In this document: positions 21,378 through 32,395 of the stretch, piece after piece
Numbering within the stretch: the first letter of the stretch is position 1
Layout: each line of letters opens with the position of its first letter
NCBI GenBank assembly: GCA_027596035.1
Contig: JADGJA010000015.1
Coordinates: forward strand, 1 to 64,000
DNA from: Thoreauomyces humboldtii
Taxonomy: Eukaryota; Chytridiomycota; Chytridiomycetes; Spizellomycetales; Powellomycetaceae
Reading direction: 5' to 3'
DNA length: 64,000 nt
The notes under the pieces: generated by a model
The model's database searches: none
Told to the model about the DNA's origin: nothing
What the model saw: only the letters and a program-made list of their open reading frames with translations
Translations under genes and position numbers: made by a program

Positions 21378-22255
21378 TGTAGACGTGGGGGATTTGTACA
21401 GGACCTGAGGCCTACACCGTCAAGCCGATTCCGTGCGAGTTGGACGCTGCGATAGCGTGTGGGGTAAGCTCGATACAGACGGCGAAAGCTTCGGTTGGCA
21501 AAATGGATGTATGCCGGATGGACAAGAAGTTGCTTTGGGTCTCTTCAGGGGGCAGCAGTTCGGCAGTTGTTGCTGTTCTTGAAGTCCCTGGCAGCCCTGG
21601 CATGCCCGTCTTCGGCAGCTCCAGCAGCTACCGGCACTGCAGAAACATACTCTTTCACAGCGTTTGAGCCTCAAGTGCTACCCTTCGAAGAGATTGAATG
21701 CAGCAAGGATGAGCGCGACAGAGGACGAGACGGACCGCAACGTTATGTCTGCCTTGTGAGGACCGCTTGTTAGCAACAAAGCCCAGGAAAGCCCGGACGG
21801 CGACGAGGCTGCACAGCCACTTCCACACAAACTTCCCCAAGGTGCCATTGTACAGTATACTGCGCACGCGCCGTCCCGGCATGCCCGACCTCTGCTTCTC
21901 GCAGTCGCAGAGGCAATAAGAAGGACGGAGGCATGGTGGTCGACTATCACGACTATTACGGCCGACTATCGAAAGGCCAGTATCCGTACAATGAGAGGGA
22001 CTGTTGTACATGTACGTACTGTACTTCGCCAGAAGTGCACACTCCAGAAGATTCTTCGCGCCTGGGTTCAGCAGAGTGAGCAGACGGTATATAGCGTGTG
22101 AGGGAAGCAGCGCGTGCAGCGCCCAGAAGACCTCCTAATCGGGAAGGGATCCGGTGCCGGCAGACTGTCCCATCAAAAAAGCGCAGCAGGAGGGGTTACC
22201 GGTACTCGGCAGGCGAAGGGACTCCCTTTCCCTCCAGCGCTCCCAGCTCACGCGT
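21378..22255. other. Intergenic region, no confident gene
   Basis: Minus-strand frames at 21678-21950 and 21655-22011 include hydrophobic stretches (VALILAAFNLFEG), but I could not join them into a convincing protein. A pyrimidine-poor TATATAG occurs near 22089. I would not call a gene here. Confidence 0.4.
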
Positions 22256-23020
22256 CGTATATAAACCCTCCCAGGGTCGTTCCCGCCGCTTCGGCCACTC
22301 CAGCTTTCGGCAAGATCTTCATTCCATCTTTCGGCAAGATCTCACCAAGTCACCCTTCGGGAAGTTCCTCCACCCTTCCCTCCATCCTTTGGCAAGTCGT
22401 ACACCTTCGGCAAGACGTGACCCTCCGCCTTCGGCAAGACGTCCCTCCACTCTTCCGCCAGATCCCCACACGGCAAGACATCGAGCTCCTGCGACGCCAT
22501 CTCCACTCCAGCTTCCGGCAAGTTCTCACCTCCTTGAACAAGACGTCCACCCCATCCTCCGCCAGTCGTCTACACCGCCACCCCCGGCAAGATGCGAAAG
22601 TCGCCTGCCTCGATCCTCCACTCTCGGGAAGGCGCCCCCGACCAACACTCCCCACAAGGTAAATTGCTAGCTCACTCGTTCGTCGTCTGCAGTGCCTCTT
22701 CGTCGCCCCTCTAAGGTTCGCTTTTTCTCCCCCAGGTTCAGCATGGTTGCCGGCCGTCATCCCTAGACACTCTCAAGTATCACTATCAAGCACCTCTATC
22801 CTTCGACACGTCTTCTCATCGTGACGGCAAGACGCTACCCCTTCGGCAAGACGTACCAATCGTCTGATAAGTCCTGCTGTCCCGTTCCCTCATTAGTTTT
22901 CATGAATGCCGCAACTGACTGCGGTGTCTTCCGTTCCTTTAGTTCCGTATTGGCGCAACTCTTTCGGCAAGTTCCCACCTTCGGCAAGGTCCCCCCCCCC
23001 CTCGGCAAGACGTTCCCACC
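22256..23020 (+). repeat. Dispersed TTCGGCAAGA(C/T) motif cluster
   Basis: After a TATATAA at about 22257-22263, the motif (C/T)TTCGGCAAGA(C/T) or one-base variants occurs about 14 times to 23013: near 22309, 22331, 22357, 22388, 22404, 22430, 22470, 22513, 22586, 22823, 22843, 22970, 22986 and 23003. Spacing is irregular (15-75 bp, with a gap near 22600-22820). The sequence between copies is C/T-rich and lacks a long supported frame. It may be a transcribed non-coding region or a cluster of protein-binding sites. Confidence 0.6.
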
Positions 23021-23031
23021 GTTCCACCAAG

Positions 23032-23535
23032 ACTTGGCGGTAGGAGCCTGTGTCCTACGTCGCCGTGCCTTCGGGCTTGATGACAGGGCTGGTCCCTCGC
23101 GGAGTCTTGGCGGCAGGAGCTTGCTTTTGCGACGCTGCCCCCCTCTGGGGGCTTGGCGATAGGAGCCTGCGTCCTATGACGCTGTGCCTTCGGGCTTGAT
23201 GGCAAGACTGGTCCCTCGCGGAGTCTTGGCGGCAGGAGCTTGCTTCTGCGACGCTGCCCCCCTCTGGGGGCTTGGCAATAGGAGCCTGCGTCCTATGACG
23301 CCGTGCCTTCGGGCTGCGTGCCAGGGCTTGTCCCTCGCGAAGACTTGGCGGTAGGAGCCTGCGTCCTACGACGCCGTGCCTTCGGGCTTAATGGTAGGAG
23401 ATGGTACCTACGACCCGTGCCTCCGGGCTGCGTGCCAGGACTTGTCCCTCGCGAAGACTTGGCGATAGGAGCCTGCGTCCTACGATGCCGTGCCTTCGGG
23501 CTTGATGGTAGGAGATGGTACCTACGACATCCCCA
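23032..23535 (+). repeat. Tandem array of GC-rich hairpin units
   Basis: Seven units each start with CTTGGC(G/A). Type A units (about 72 bp, at about 23032, 23151, 23270, 23344 and 23457) carry TAGGAGCCTGCGTCCTA and GTGCCTTCGGGC. Type B units (about 46 bp, at about 23105 and 23224) carry GGCAGGAGCTTGC and CCCCCCTCTGGGGG. Each element can fold: TAGGA/TCCTA arms, a GCC-TTCG-GGC stem with a UUCG tetraloop in RNA, and a CCCC/GGGG stem. The last two A units also contain GTAGGAGATGGTACCTAC, another palindrome. The order is A-B-A-B-A-A-A. No frame is conserved through the array. Confidence 0.75.
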
Positions 23536-24360
23536 CAGGGGTTCGCCCTTATGTGGCTGTCATCCTTGGATATCGTCCATGCTCATTGCTCCTCCCATTG
23601 CAATAACCATGGTCGCTACCAAGTATGACCGCCATTCTGGTCGTCCTCACCGCCATCAGTCGCGGCCCTTGGTTCTTACCCTCGGCCGAGACTGATTCGC
23701 ATTCCACCCAAGTCTTCAAGATGGCTGAGAACTCCTGCACCATCCCCTACTTTGGTCTGTACCACTGGCTGACGTGCTTCACGGACAGCAAGGGACCGCT
23801 CACGATACACCAATTAGGGTACACAACGGTCTTCCGACTCACAACGGTCTTCCGACTCACGGTCTTCCGACGGGATGATCACCAAACACCTGCTCGCAAC
23901 GGTAGGTTGAACGCCAGCTGGCGGCAATGGATGTTAAACTGGCTGAGAGCTTTCCCTCGTCCCAGCATCTGTCATCACAGCGTCGGGTTCAAACGATAGT
24001 CGTTCCGCATCCGACATGTTCTCCCACGTTGCTTTCCCAGTCCTGGTGGTCTTGGCCATCGTTCTTGATGTCATTAGCAGTGTCGGTCTGGGGAGTCGGT
24101 TGTTATGAACGGGCTAGACTCCGTGCACGGATGAAACCTGCCTTTCCCACGTCCTACACACCGGTGTTGAAAGATGGAGAGAGGAAAGCACCTGCTGTGC
24201 TCTACGTGGTGAGGGCATGCTATACTGAAAGGTTTCGACAACAAGTGCGAAGGCGTCTGACTCAGTTCTGACTCCGTCACGCAAAACATCCCGGATCTCA
24301 GACCTTGGGGTCATCCCAATGCTTTGCCGTTCTCTCGTAAGGATAATTTACGCTGCCTTT
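23536..24360. other. Intergenic region with an 18-bp tandem repeat
   Basis: The 18-base unit ACAACGGTCTTCCGACTC occurs twice in tandem at 23823-23858 and is followed by a truncated third copy. Short open frames here (for example 23625-23999) have no recognisable domain. No gene is called. Confidence 0.45.
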
Positions 24361-24362
24361 AG

Positions 24363-24790
24363 CACGCCGTTACCTGATAGCAAGCCCTATCAGTGAAACT
24401 CGAGACGTGGCTCCAGATGACGGGCATCCCGTACGTTGTGATCCGTTGTCTTCGTAATGAGATGGTCGTCGGTGACGAGGTGCCCTTGGCCATTAGCTGG
24501 CCAGCGATATGGAGGAGAACAGTCTGATGCTTAATAACGCTAGTATAGTCTGCGTAGCAAAGCATCGACCATCGAGTCATTACGCGTTCACGCTGGTTGT
24601 CGACGATCGGCTTGAATCGAGCTGCGATATCCTTCTTGCGCTCGTACGGGTGCTTTCGTAGCGGCGTAGATCGTGCGAAGGTCGGGTTCGAGACTCCCCA
24701 GCCAACACGCACATCCGACAGATCGATCCTTCCTGCACATGGTCTCGTCGACAAACTTGACCCGTTCAGAATGCTGGAAAAAAAAGATAT
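24363..24790 (-). pseudogene. Possible coding fragment of unknown origin
   Basis: A minus-strand frame with the C-ending codon use typical of genes in this window reads DLSDVRVGWGVSNPTFARST...KHPYERKKDIAARFKPIVDNQ and ends at 24359. A strong polypyrimidine stretch followed by CAG (24771-24790 on the minus strand) looks like a 3' splice site just upstream. No domain is recognised and no complete gene could be assembled. It may be a relic or an exon of an unresolved gene. Confidence 0.25.
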
Positions 24791-24799
24791 CAGAATTAC

Positions 24800-25663
24800 G
24801 ATGAATCAGAAAGCTCGAGACGAGGCGCGCCGTCACCGGGCCTGCCAGGCCGTTGATTTTGGACTCATGACCAATTCTGGAAGATTGGCTCCTCATTGCT
24901 CGACGGGAACCTCATTTGCTGACATGGGTTTGATGCCAGTCGCACCAGGTAGCCACCAAGGCCGCTCGAAGATTGAAGCAACAATATCGGCACTCTTCTG
25001 GGATGGAGCCCTGACTTGCGAGAACCAGGGTTGACCACTTATGCGATTTGCGCGAACGCTCGCCAAGGAGGCAGCTATCGAATGTGGCCGAGACCGTGTC
25101 ACCCTTTAATGCTCCCACCGCAGCAAGGCAACGTGAACGTAATGTACCCTAACCGACCAAAGACGTCGAACAGAGTCATGGTCGCCTCAGACTCTTCTGT
25201 CGACAAGAAGTGTAGTACGTGTACGTAGCGAGTACTGTAGGGCCCAGCGGGTCTACCCGGAAGCGCTGTCCAAATAGGGACTCGGCGACAACAAGCATCT
25301 GCTTTCCAGGTTCACCTATGCACCTGCACCCTAATGCACACATGTTTCGTAAGCTCCGGGGTCGCAGGTGAGATGTATAAAGCAGGAGTTTCGCCAATGC
25401 ATATCATCCGTACTCAAAGTGCCAAACTTGCGAGGTGGCCCTGTCCAATCAGCTTTGATGCTGACCAAACAATGCTCAGAGAGCTCCTCTCCTCGCCCTT
25501 GCTCCAAGCACACTTCAGGTGAGTGAAAGATGTGTACAGGTTTGAACGTAAACAGAACAGGGAGGAGAACAGAACAAAAAGGGGCAAAAGGGATATGTGC
25601 AAAGGGATACAGGACGAACAACAAGAAAAAAAAAACAAGAAAAACAGAGCCCACTTTCACCAT
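24800..25663. other. Intergenic region, nothing supported
   Basis: Only short unrelated open frames and an A-rich stretch near 25620-25650, which is probably the 3' flank of the minus-strand gene that follows. Confidence 0.5.
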
Positions 25664-27731
25664 TTACTTGGAGAAAGCGACGCGAACCGCGACCCACTGA
25701 CGAAGCTGGCCGACCTTCCGCACGACGGCAGCGGAGGCTCCACCGACCTGCTTCGGGATGGCCCGGATGCCGTTGCGAATGGTGGCGAAGAAAGTACGAG
25801 CGCGACCATAGCCCATGTGACCACGTGCGACCAGCGCGTCAGCAAGACCGACGAGCTCGTGAACCACACGCGCCCGAAGCTTCCGGATCGTGACCACCGT
25901 GGACTCGGAGACCGAAAGCTTCTGCTCGGTCGAGGTGCTGACGTTGCCGTCCTTCTCCGCGGTTTGCGGCTCTTTGTTACGGTCCGTCTCCCCGCCTGCG
26001 AGAGGTAAACGATAAACTGAGGTGCAGGACAGATTATGTCCATGCATCGCAAACAAGTGTTCTTTTTTCTAGTTTCTTTTCTCTTGTTTCCTTTTTTTTT
26101 TGGCGATGAGAGAGGATAAGATACATACCTTGAAGAATGGCAGCTCCCACGGACTTCACGCGAGCGGCTGCGTCGCGCATGTTGGCAGTTGCGTAGTGCG
26201 AAACACACTGTACAGATTCTGGAAAGCGGGCGGCATTGCTGGATCGCTCGGTGCGAGACTCACGGAAGGTATTTGCAGGTTTGGCGGTCACAACTGCGGG
26301 TGGCTGGGTGATCAGGAGAGGATGTCCCGGCGCAGTGGCATCGACATTCGTTTGCTCCGCAGCCTGAGTTCGCATCGCGCAAAGACAAAGACCGGCAGCC
26401 CAGCCTACAAAAAGCGCCGAGATGAAGAACAGAATGCCAACCTTGTGGTATTTTGCAGAAAAGCGGGACCATTCCTCGAAGTCCCAGAAGTTGCTGTCGA
26501 CAGGAGCCCCGTCGAGAAGTGCCATCATGTCCCGACGCCGCCAGCCGTAGACCTCCTGTACAGTGCGCACCGCATTTTGTTCCTTGCCCGTGTATTCAAT
26601 GTCGGTCAGATCAATGAGTCGCCGGACTTCGGTGAGCTCACATTTGTCGCAAACAACAAGGAGCTTGCCGGGTGCCGTGGAAGCCAGATCAATCAGAGTG
26701 CCGCTCAAGACCGCGTGATAGAGGCTATGGAAGTCTGTTGCATAAAGAATAAGGCTGGGAGACTGGCTCTGGGGTAGAGTAGACCTGGTGTGAACCTCGA
26801 AGTAAGGTTGGAACGTCACAGTGAGTCGTTCGTGAAGATTGGTTACGCCGGCGAGAAGCAAGGTAGGCTTTCCGATAGTCTCGAAGGATCGCGATCGGAT
26901 AACCGATGGAAGAGGATCAGTGGGGTGAGGGAGGGTATCACAAGCCGGAAGAAGTGATGCAGCATCGGCAGTTTTGATTGACATGTCCCAAGAGCCGGAA
27001 CGGGAGTGCTTGCCGTTCGCCGCTGTGACGACCTCGCTCGCAAGGAGGCACCTGTCAATAGGGTCCGAGGACCGAAAAGTACTGGTACTGATGAAGGCCC
27101 TAGATGAGCTTTCGGCTGCAGGGCTGATGTCCGAAACGACCGGACGGCTGTCAGCCGTGGTAGCTCCCGCTTGTGGGAAGAAAGCCGAGCCGTTCAAGGC
27201 AGAGAGAATGTGAAATGAGGAAGGTTCTGAATCGTTTGCCTCGGAAGACGCATGCGGCCTGGAGGTCGAAGAGCTGACCGGATGAACTTCAATTGCCCAA
27301 TCCTGTGAACAATATGTAGTGTTTGTCAGATCAGTTTCGCATGGCACAAATGCGATGTACACATCAACAATTCGCACCTCGACCAAATCGGGAAAGACAA
27401 AATCCATCTCTTGGCCGGAATTCTGTTGTGCGAGACGAGTAGCCAAACGGAAATGGGAAGAACGGGAAGAGCGGAACGCGTATGGAGGAGACGAGGAGAA
27501 ATCAACCAAGGAAGGGGGAGGAGGTAGGGAAGAATAAAGCCATGAGAGGCCATTGCTCGTTGGAGTATGGCCCCCTGCCCCTGGGGAGCCCAACTGTCTC
27601 GAGCCTTCCGCACAAGAAAGCAGCATGGGGAGATGGGGGCAAGGGAGTGGGGAGATGGGTCTTACCTTGCTGACGGTCTCCAAGCTGTGGGGAGTCTGCC
27701 AGCGCTCGCTGTCTTTGAGTTGAGAGTCCAT
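25664..27731 (-). CDS. Single-pass membrane protein of unknown function
   Basis: Three minus-strand exons (27666-27731, 26129-27422, 25664-25995) close in phase to 563 aa. The start is MDSQLKDSERW. A region of about 390 residues, rich in Ser/Thr and with a small-domain look (LVEVRIVDVYIAFVPCETDLTNTTYC...), comes before a single membrane helix (KVGILFFISALFVGWAAGLCLCAM). After it lies a basic tail of about 140 residues ending RQWVAVRVAFSK. I see no classical signal peptide, so topology is unclear. Introns of 243 and 133 nt are long for this window, so exon choice is less certain than elsewhere. I recognise no family. Confidence 0.6.
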
Positions 27732-28138
27732 CGGGGAGAGCAGATCAGATGATTGTCTATATCTTGAGCTGATGGGAAGGCGATGCTCTTGAAGGGCCTG
27801 AAGAAAGGGATAGAGCGAAGAGAAAAGGCCGTGATGGTGTTGGCGAGGAATGAGCCGATGGAAGAGTCTCTGCAACGGGTTTCGTCAGTCGTGTGCCGTG
27901 TGGGAGAGAGAAGAGAGAGAGAGACCGATTGCACTGCCTCGTTTTTGTTTTTGCCTACGACGTCCAGCAACCAGCAACTCACTCATTGGGCCATCGGACC
28001 CCAAGGATTTCATAAACGCCCAGGACTCGCACCTGACGATCGCAGTTCATCGTCCGCATCGCCTGGCCAGTCCTTCTCCTCCCGTCGCGCTGGCTTCCTC
28101 GTCGATAGGACTCTCGGCATCCCTCCTCTCCTTTCTGC

Positions 28139-28611
28139 ATGCCCTTGAACGGTCGCTACACACCGTTGGACTTCTTTTCTCCTTCTCAAGCTGCAATGGA
28201 CCCGCACGGAGAGGACGTCTTCGAGGTCATCCATGTGGAAGGGGTATGCACAGCCATCATGTCCCGCTGGCCACGATGGGTCGCTTCGTCGACTTATGTG
28301 CTTCCTCCCTCCCCCGAGCAGGGACCCTCTCCAATGAGAATCAACCGTAACCCCAGCGTTGTCGTGGTCGATGCCGATGGTGAATTGCCTGCGAGGTACC
28401 CACCCATCCGTCCGGGCACTTTCTGGGTCCGTGGAGACATGGCATCTCATTACGTTCCCCTTCTCGAAACAACCAGAACCAGCCATCCCGAACGCCGACA
28501 AAATAACAACGCTGCGGTGGGTCGCCTAAAGTATGCTGTTATTTTGCCGCGGCCGGTCCTCAGCCGTGCCCTCAGATGCTGATGGACGAGTCCCACGACC
28601 CGTGCAGATAA
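28139..28611 (+). CDS. Candidate small gene of unknown function
   Basis: Three exons (28139-28243, 28322-28516, 28576-28611) with GT-AG introns of 78 and 59 nt close in phase to 111 aa. The product begins MPLNGRYTPLDFFSPSQAAMDP, contains GEDVFEVIHVEG and PSVVVVDADGELPARYPPIRPGTFWVRGD, and ends MLMDESHDPCR. No domain is recognised. The reading is smoother than any alternative on either strand, but codon evidence is thin. It is divergent from the membrane-protein gene at 27731. Confidence 0.35.
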
Positions 28612-29078
28612 GATCCCACGGCGGAAGAGCAAAACCAGGAGTCTCCCCAGGAAACTTCTATCCGGGGAACCCGCAGGAAGGAGGGCTCAGTAAACTGCTC
28701 GCCACCCGACATGGGACGCCAGTGCAATCCGTCAGGAAGTTCGGGCCAGGCACCCGTGTTGCTGTGAGTAGAGCAGAAACCGCCATCTTTTCGCATTCCC
28801 TGCTGATTGAGATGGCGTCGTTGGCGGAAACTACAGGCCCAGGCGCTCGATCGTGAGTCACCGCATCGCCAATCCCGACAGCATGTGACACAAAGAGACG
28901 GCGAGGTTACCGAATCCGGGTATCGGAGCCCACAGAAACTGAGAAAAGACGATAGAAGACGAACAGCATCCGTTGAAGTGGTGACAGCCGATGGTTAGAG
29001 TGGTCTGAGCCCTTCTTATATCAGGAAAACCGAAGCATTCATGTGTCTTTGATTACTTTATATGAAGATTCGACCTCT
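28612..29078. other. Upstream region of the SUMO protease
   Basis: No supported gene. The frame of the protease first exon opens at 29043, but the first ATG in it is at 29079. Confidence 0.4.
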
Positions 29079-32018
29079 ATGGACGACTTTGCAACCTTGC
29101 GGCCAAATCCTCAAGCGCGGCAAAGGCGGGTGGACAGAATGCAGCCGGTAGGAGGCATGATAGCTAGTTTTTGTTCGCGGGAACGATTGCTGACCGTTTT
29201 CATAGGGACCTGGGCCGCAGGGGAACATGGTTATAGCTGGAATTAGCCGCTCCAAGCAGCATAATATATCCGTGGCACGGAATCCACCAGTGCGGGAAGA
29301 GGTAAGATTTCCTAACGGAGCTACCTTTTGGATAAGCAAGTCTTAACTTTCCTTTCAGGTCCGTGCCCCCGGTCAGTTCGCGATCCTCGCAGCCCCTAAG
29401 ACCGGGATACTGTACGGCAACAGCCTTTACGAAGGCAAGGGCTCAGAAGTCGTCGTACACACAAACATCAAGTTCAAACTCGACGATTACACTACCGAGG
29501 AGCTTGACCGACGTCAAATCAAGAAGATAGTGGTATGTCACACTGTTTGCGTGCTTTATGCATAATATGCGAATTCACATGTTATCTAGTTCGCCTTCCC
29601 AGGGAGCAGTGCCGAAGCCTATATCGGCGTTTTCCTGAAGGAAGATCTTGAATCACCTCATATCATTGCAGTAGCTCCTGCGCCAGATATTCAGAAATTC
29701 AAGAATCACTTACCCCCTGTGTTCAATCCCTATACAGAGTGAGTATCAAAATTTTGCCACTTTTCATAAGCATTACTCACCATCGGAATTCTTTGCTTCC
29801 CGCCTGCAGCACTCCGGCCACGACCCGGATGGAGCACTTGATAGCGCGAAAAGTTCGCGAGGCTCGCGCCGGCAATCTAGAGAAACCGCCGGCGAGCATG
29901 GTTACCAGATCGAAGGCCTCGCAGCAACCTGAGCATGACTCAAATGAAGAGTAGGCCATCCTTTTGCGCTCGTTGCTACAGGGATTATGTTTCTGACTCT
30001 CGCACTCAGGCTTTTTCGATATCCTCCAAAAGGAAAAAGCTCAGTATCTGTGCGACGACAAGACTATGCTCGTCTTACTGAAGGCGAATTTCTCAATGAT
30101 GTCGTCATCGAGTTTGGATTAAAGTGAGTGACAGAAGACAATATGGTTCCGTTAATACGTTGCTGGTTGCTCAAACTTCAGTAGACACGTAATAGGGGCA
30201 TTGCTGGATCCGCCACCAAAACCCGGCGCAGCCGAAGCGGATTCTGTTCATCATTTCAACACATTCTTTTACGAACAGCTCTCAATGAGGGAGCCCGGCG
30301 CCAAGTACGTAGCTACTTCGCGGATCGAAGTCTTGGCAAAGATTGCTCAATGTTTATTTTAGGAAAGGAGACTCCATCAGCGGCTACGAACGCGTCAAGA
30401 AGTGGACTTCGAAGGTTGATCTTTTCAAGAAAAAGTACATTTTCATTCCAATCAACGAGAAGTAAGTCTTCATAGCAGGAAGTGTTGTCGCTCTTCGAAA
30501 ACCTGACTCTTTCTGGCAGCATGCATTGGTATCTTGCTCTCATATATAATCCCGGGGCTTTGCTTATGGACAATGCCGGAGATGCCGTGGAAACGATTGC
30601 AGTGGATGACGATGATGAGCAGCCTCCCCAGCCGTTTTCGGCCTCGGAACTGCAGAAACTTTATGAAAGAAGGGTCCTCGAGATCGATAAGGCACTTCCT
30701 CTATTGCCCTTTCCGGAGATGAGTGAGGACGCAAGCGATCATTCGGAGTCGGAGCCTGATCTGCCGTCGAATCGCAAGCGCATACGTAGGAAGCGTCGCA
30801 TATCTGTGGATCCCGTCGTCATTCAGGATCTGGAGCAAAACTCACAACCCGAAGCGTCAAGTTTCCAACCCGCCTGCATAGATATCTCCATCGACGAACC
30901 TTCGATCGTTGAGATGACCGATGCCCAGGCTGTCGACGAGCTTACTGAAACCAAGGAACCTGTCGACTTATTTCTCTCCGAAGATGGCGACGATTACGTG
31001 CCACTTGTCTCCTCAAGACCTCGCCGCCCTGGGACCAAAGTAGAAGAACGCGGCTCCCCCGATCCCCTCATTGGCCACGCATCTGCTTTCGCTGGTTTAA
31101 ACATTCATGAAGGAGATCGTCCAGTCACGAGGGCACTACTGCGAAAGGATGCGCAAATGGTGCGACCGTCTCCCCCGCGGCCTGCGAAGCGCACCAGGAC
31201 ACCACCGGTTTTGAATTTGCTAGACGAAGCAAGGAAGCGACAGAAGGACAGGGAGAAGGCGGAGAAGAAACTCGAGAAAGAGACCGAAGAACTCCCCGAC
31301 CAACTGGGAAGGTAAGGTCGTGACCCCACTCTCATTCGCCGAACATTCCACATTGACAGGAGGTCATCATCGACAGATGTCAGATCTTCATCCTGGACTC
31401 GCTGCATGGCAAACATCCGAGTGCTGTTAACCGTCTCAAAACGTATGTGCTTTCTCAGTCGAGGTTTTTTTTGGCTCTTCCCTTGTCTAACCTCAATGAA
31501 TCAGGTATCTAGCATCAGAGGCGGAGGCTAAGCTGGGGGTAACCATCGACCCAAAGGTGATAAGGGCGATTTCCAGCCAACACGCAAAGGTCCCACTACA
31601 AACCAATCACTGCGATTGCGGAATCTACCTCATCTACTACGTGGAGGTGTTCCTCCGGTCCCCCCTGAAGTACCTTGACCTTATGTTGGTAAGACATGTC
31701 CGAGCCGGGCAGCCCAAGGCCCAGCGCCCTTACTCAAACCGTGCATTCGGTCTTTCCCAGAGCAAAAGGTCCGATGACAACGCCTGGTTCGCAGTGCGTG
31801 AGGTGGAGAAGAAGAGACCGGAACTACGGCAAATCATGGACACGCTGGCCGAGGTCCACGCGATCGAGAAGAAGCACGCAAAGGACGAGTTGGCAAGGGC
31901 AAAGAAGGCGGCAACAAATGCGCGGAACGAGCCCAAGCCGGAAAAACATGCTCCTTTAGACCGGCAAAACTCTCACTATACAGAGAGGAAGAAGAAATGG
32001 CTGGCCGAACATCCTTAA
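29079..32018 (+). CDS. ulp2: Ulp2/SENP6-7-like SUMO protease
   Basis: Cysteine protease of clan CE predicted to cleave SUMO, most like the Ulp2/SENP6-7 branch that trims poly-SUMO chains in the nucleus. Twelve exons close in phase to 754 aa: 29079-29147, 29206-29301, 29359-29532, 29590-29738, 29810-29950, 30010-30123, 30182-30304, 30363-30461, 30520-31311, 31377-31442, 31505-31688 and 31761-32018. The catalytic domain starts near LTEGEFLNDVVIEFGL. Catalytic His is in INENMHWYLALIYNP (H324), Asp in IFILDSLHG (D593), oxyanion Gln at 640 and catalytic Cys in NHCDCGIYLIYY (C646). A ~250-residue acidic, low-complexity insert separates His from Asp; large inserts at this place are known in SENP6/7. 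The intron 31689-31760 is a multiple of three, so its retention would not shift frame. Confidence 0.92.
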
Positions 32019-32395
32019 CACTTGGAAGAGGGCGTCTATATACACGCCACCCATATCTATCACGGCATAAATAAATGTACATATTTCTCACGCGGCGCCA
32101 GTACAAACGGTCGGCTCGGATTAGCCCTTGGGGTTGGTTCTGCAGATTGGTTCCAGAAACGCGTGGTGACCCGAGCGCAGTATTTTTCGCAAACGCGTTT
32201 TGCTCCCTTGCCCTTCACAAGAATCTACATCCTCATTCACTTTCGAAGCGCAGATATACAACGATTGGACTTGCCCGACTCTTTGTGTAATTGTTTTACA
32301 GTCCTAACCCTCAGGTGCGATAGCCCTTGCTTTATAAGTGTTCGCACACGCGGATCTGGCTCATCTTTTTTTTTAACTGCGCAGCCCTCACAGAC
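32019..32395. other. Intergenic region between ulp2 and ubc2
   Basis: Same-strand spacer of 377 bp; a T-rich stretch (32365-32375) lies just before the ubc2 start. No gene is seen. Confidence 0.5.

Noticed and set aside
22098..22670. Open frames of 180-190 codons through the CGGCAAGA cluster
   Set aside because: Two overlapping frames are both open because of low-complexity composition; proline/serine/arginine-rich products without conserved features.
23032..23535. CRISPR-like array
   Set aside because: Units are contiguous without unique spacers of constant length, and the host is eukaryotic.
23625..23999. 124-codon frame after the hairpin array
   Set aside because: Contains the 18-bp tandem repeat in frame, has no domain, and its codon use is unlike neighbouring genes.
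24680..24700. GGTTCGAGACTCC, tRNA B-box-like
   Set aside because: One base off the consensus spacing and no acceptor stem can be formed around it.
28010..28501. 163-codon minus-strand frame opposite the small candidate gene
   Set aside because: The plus-strand reading gives a phased three-exon model with more natural composition; the minus frame has no support.
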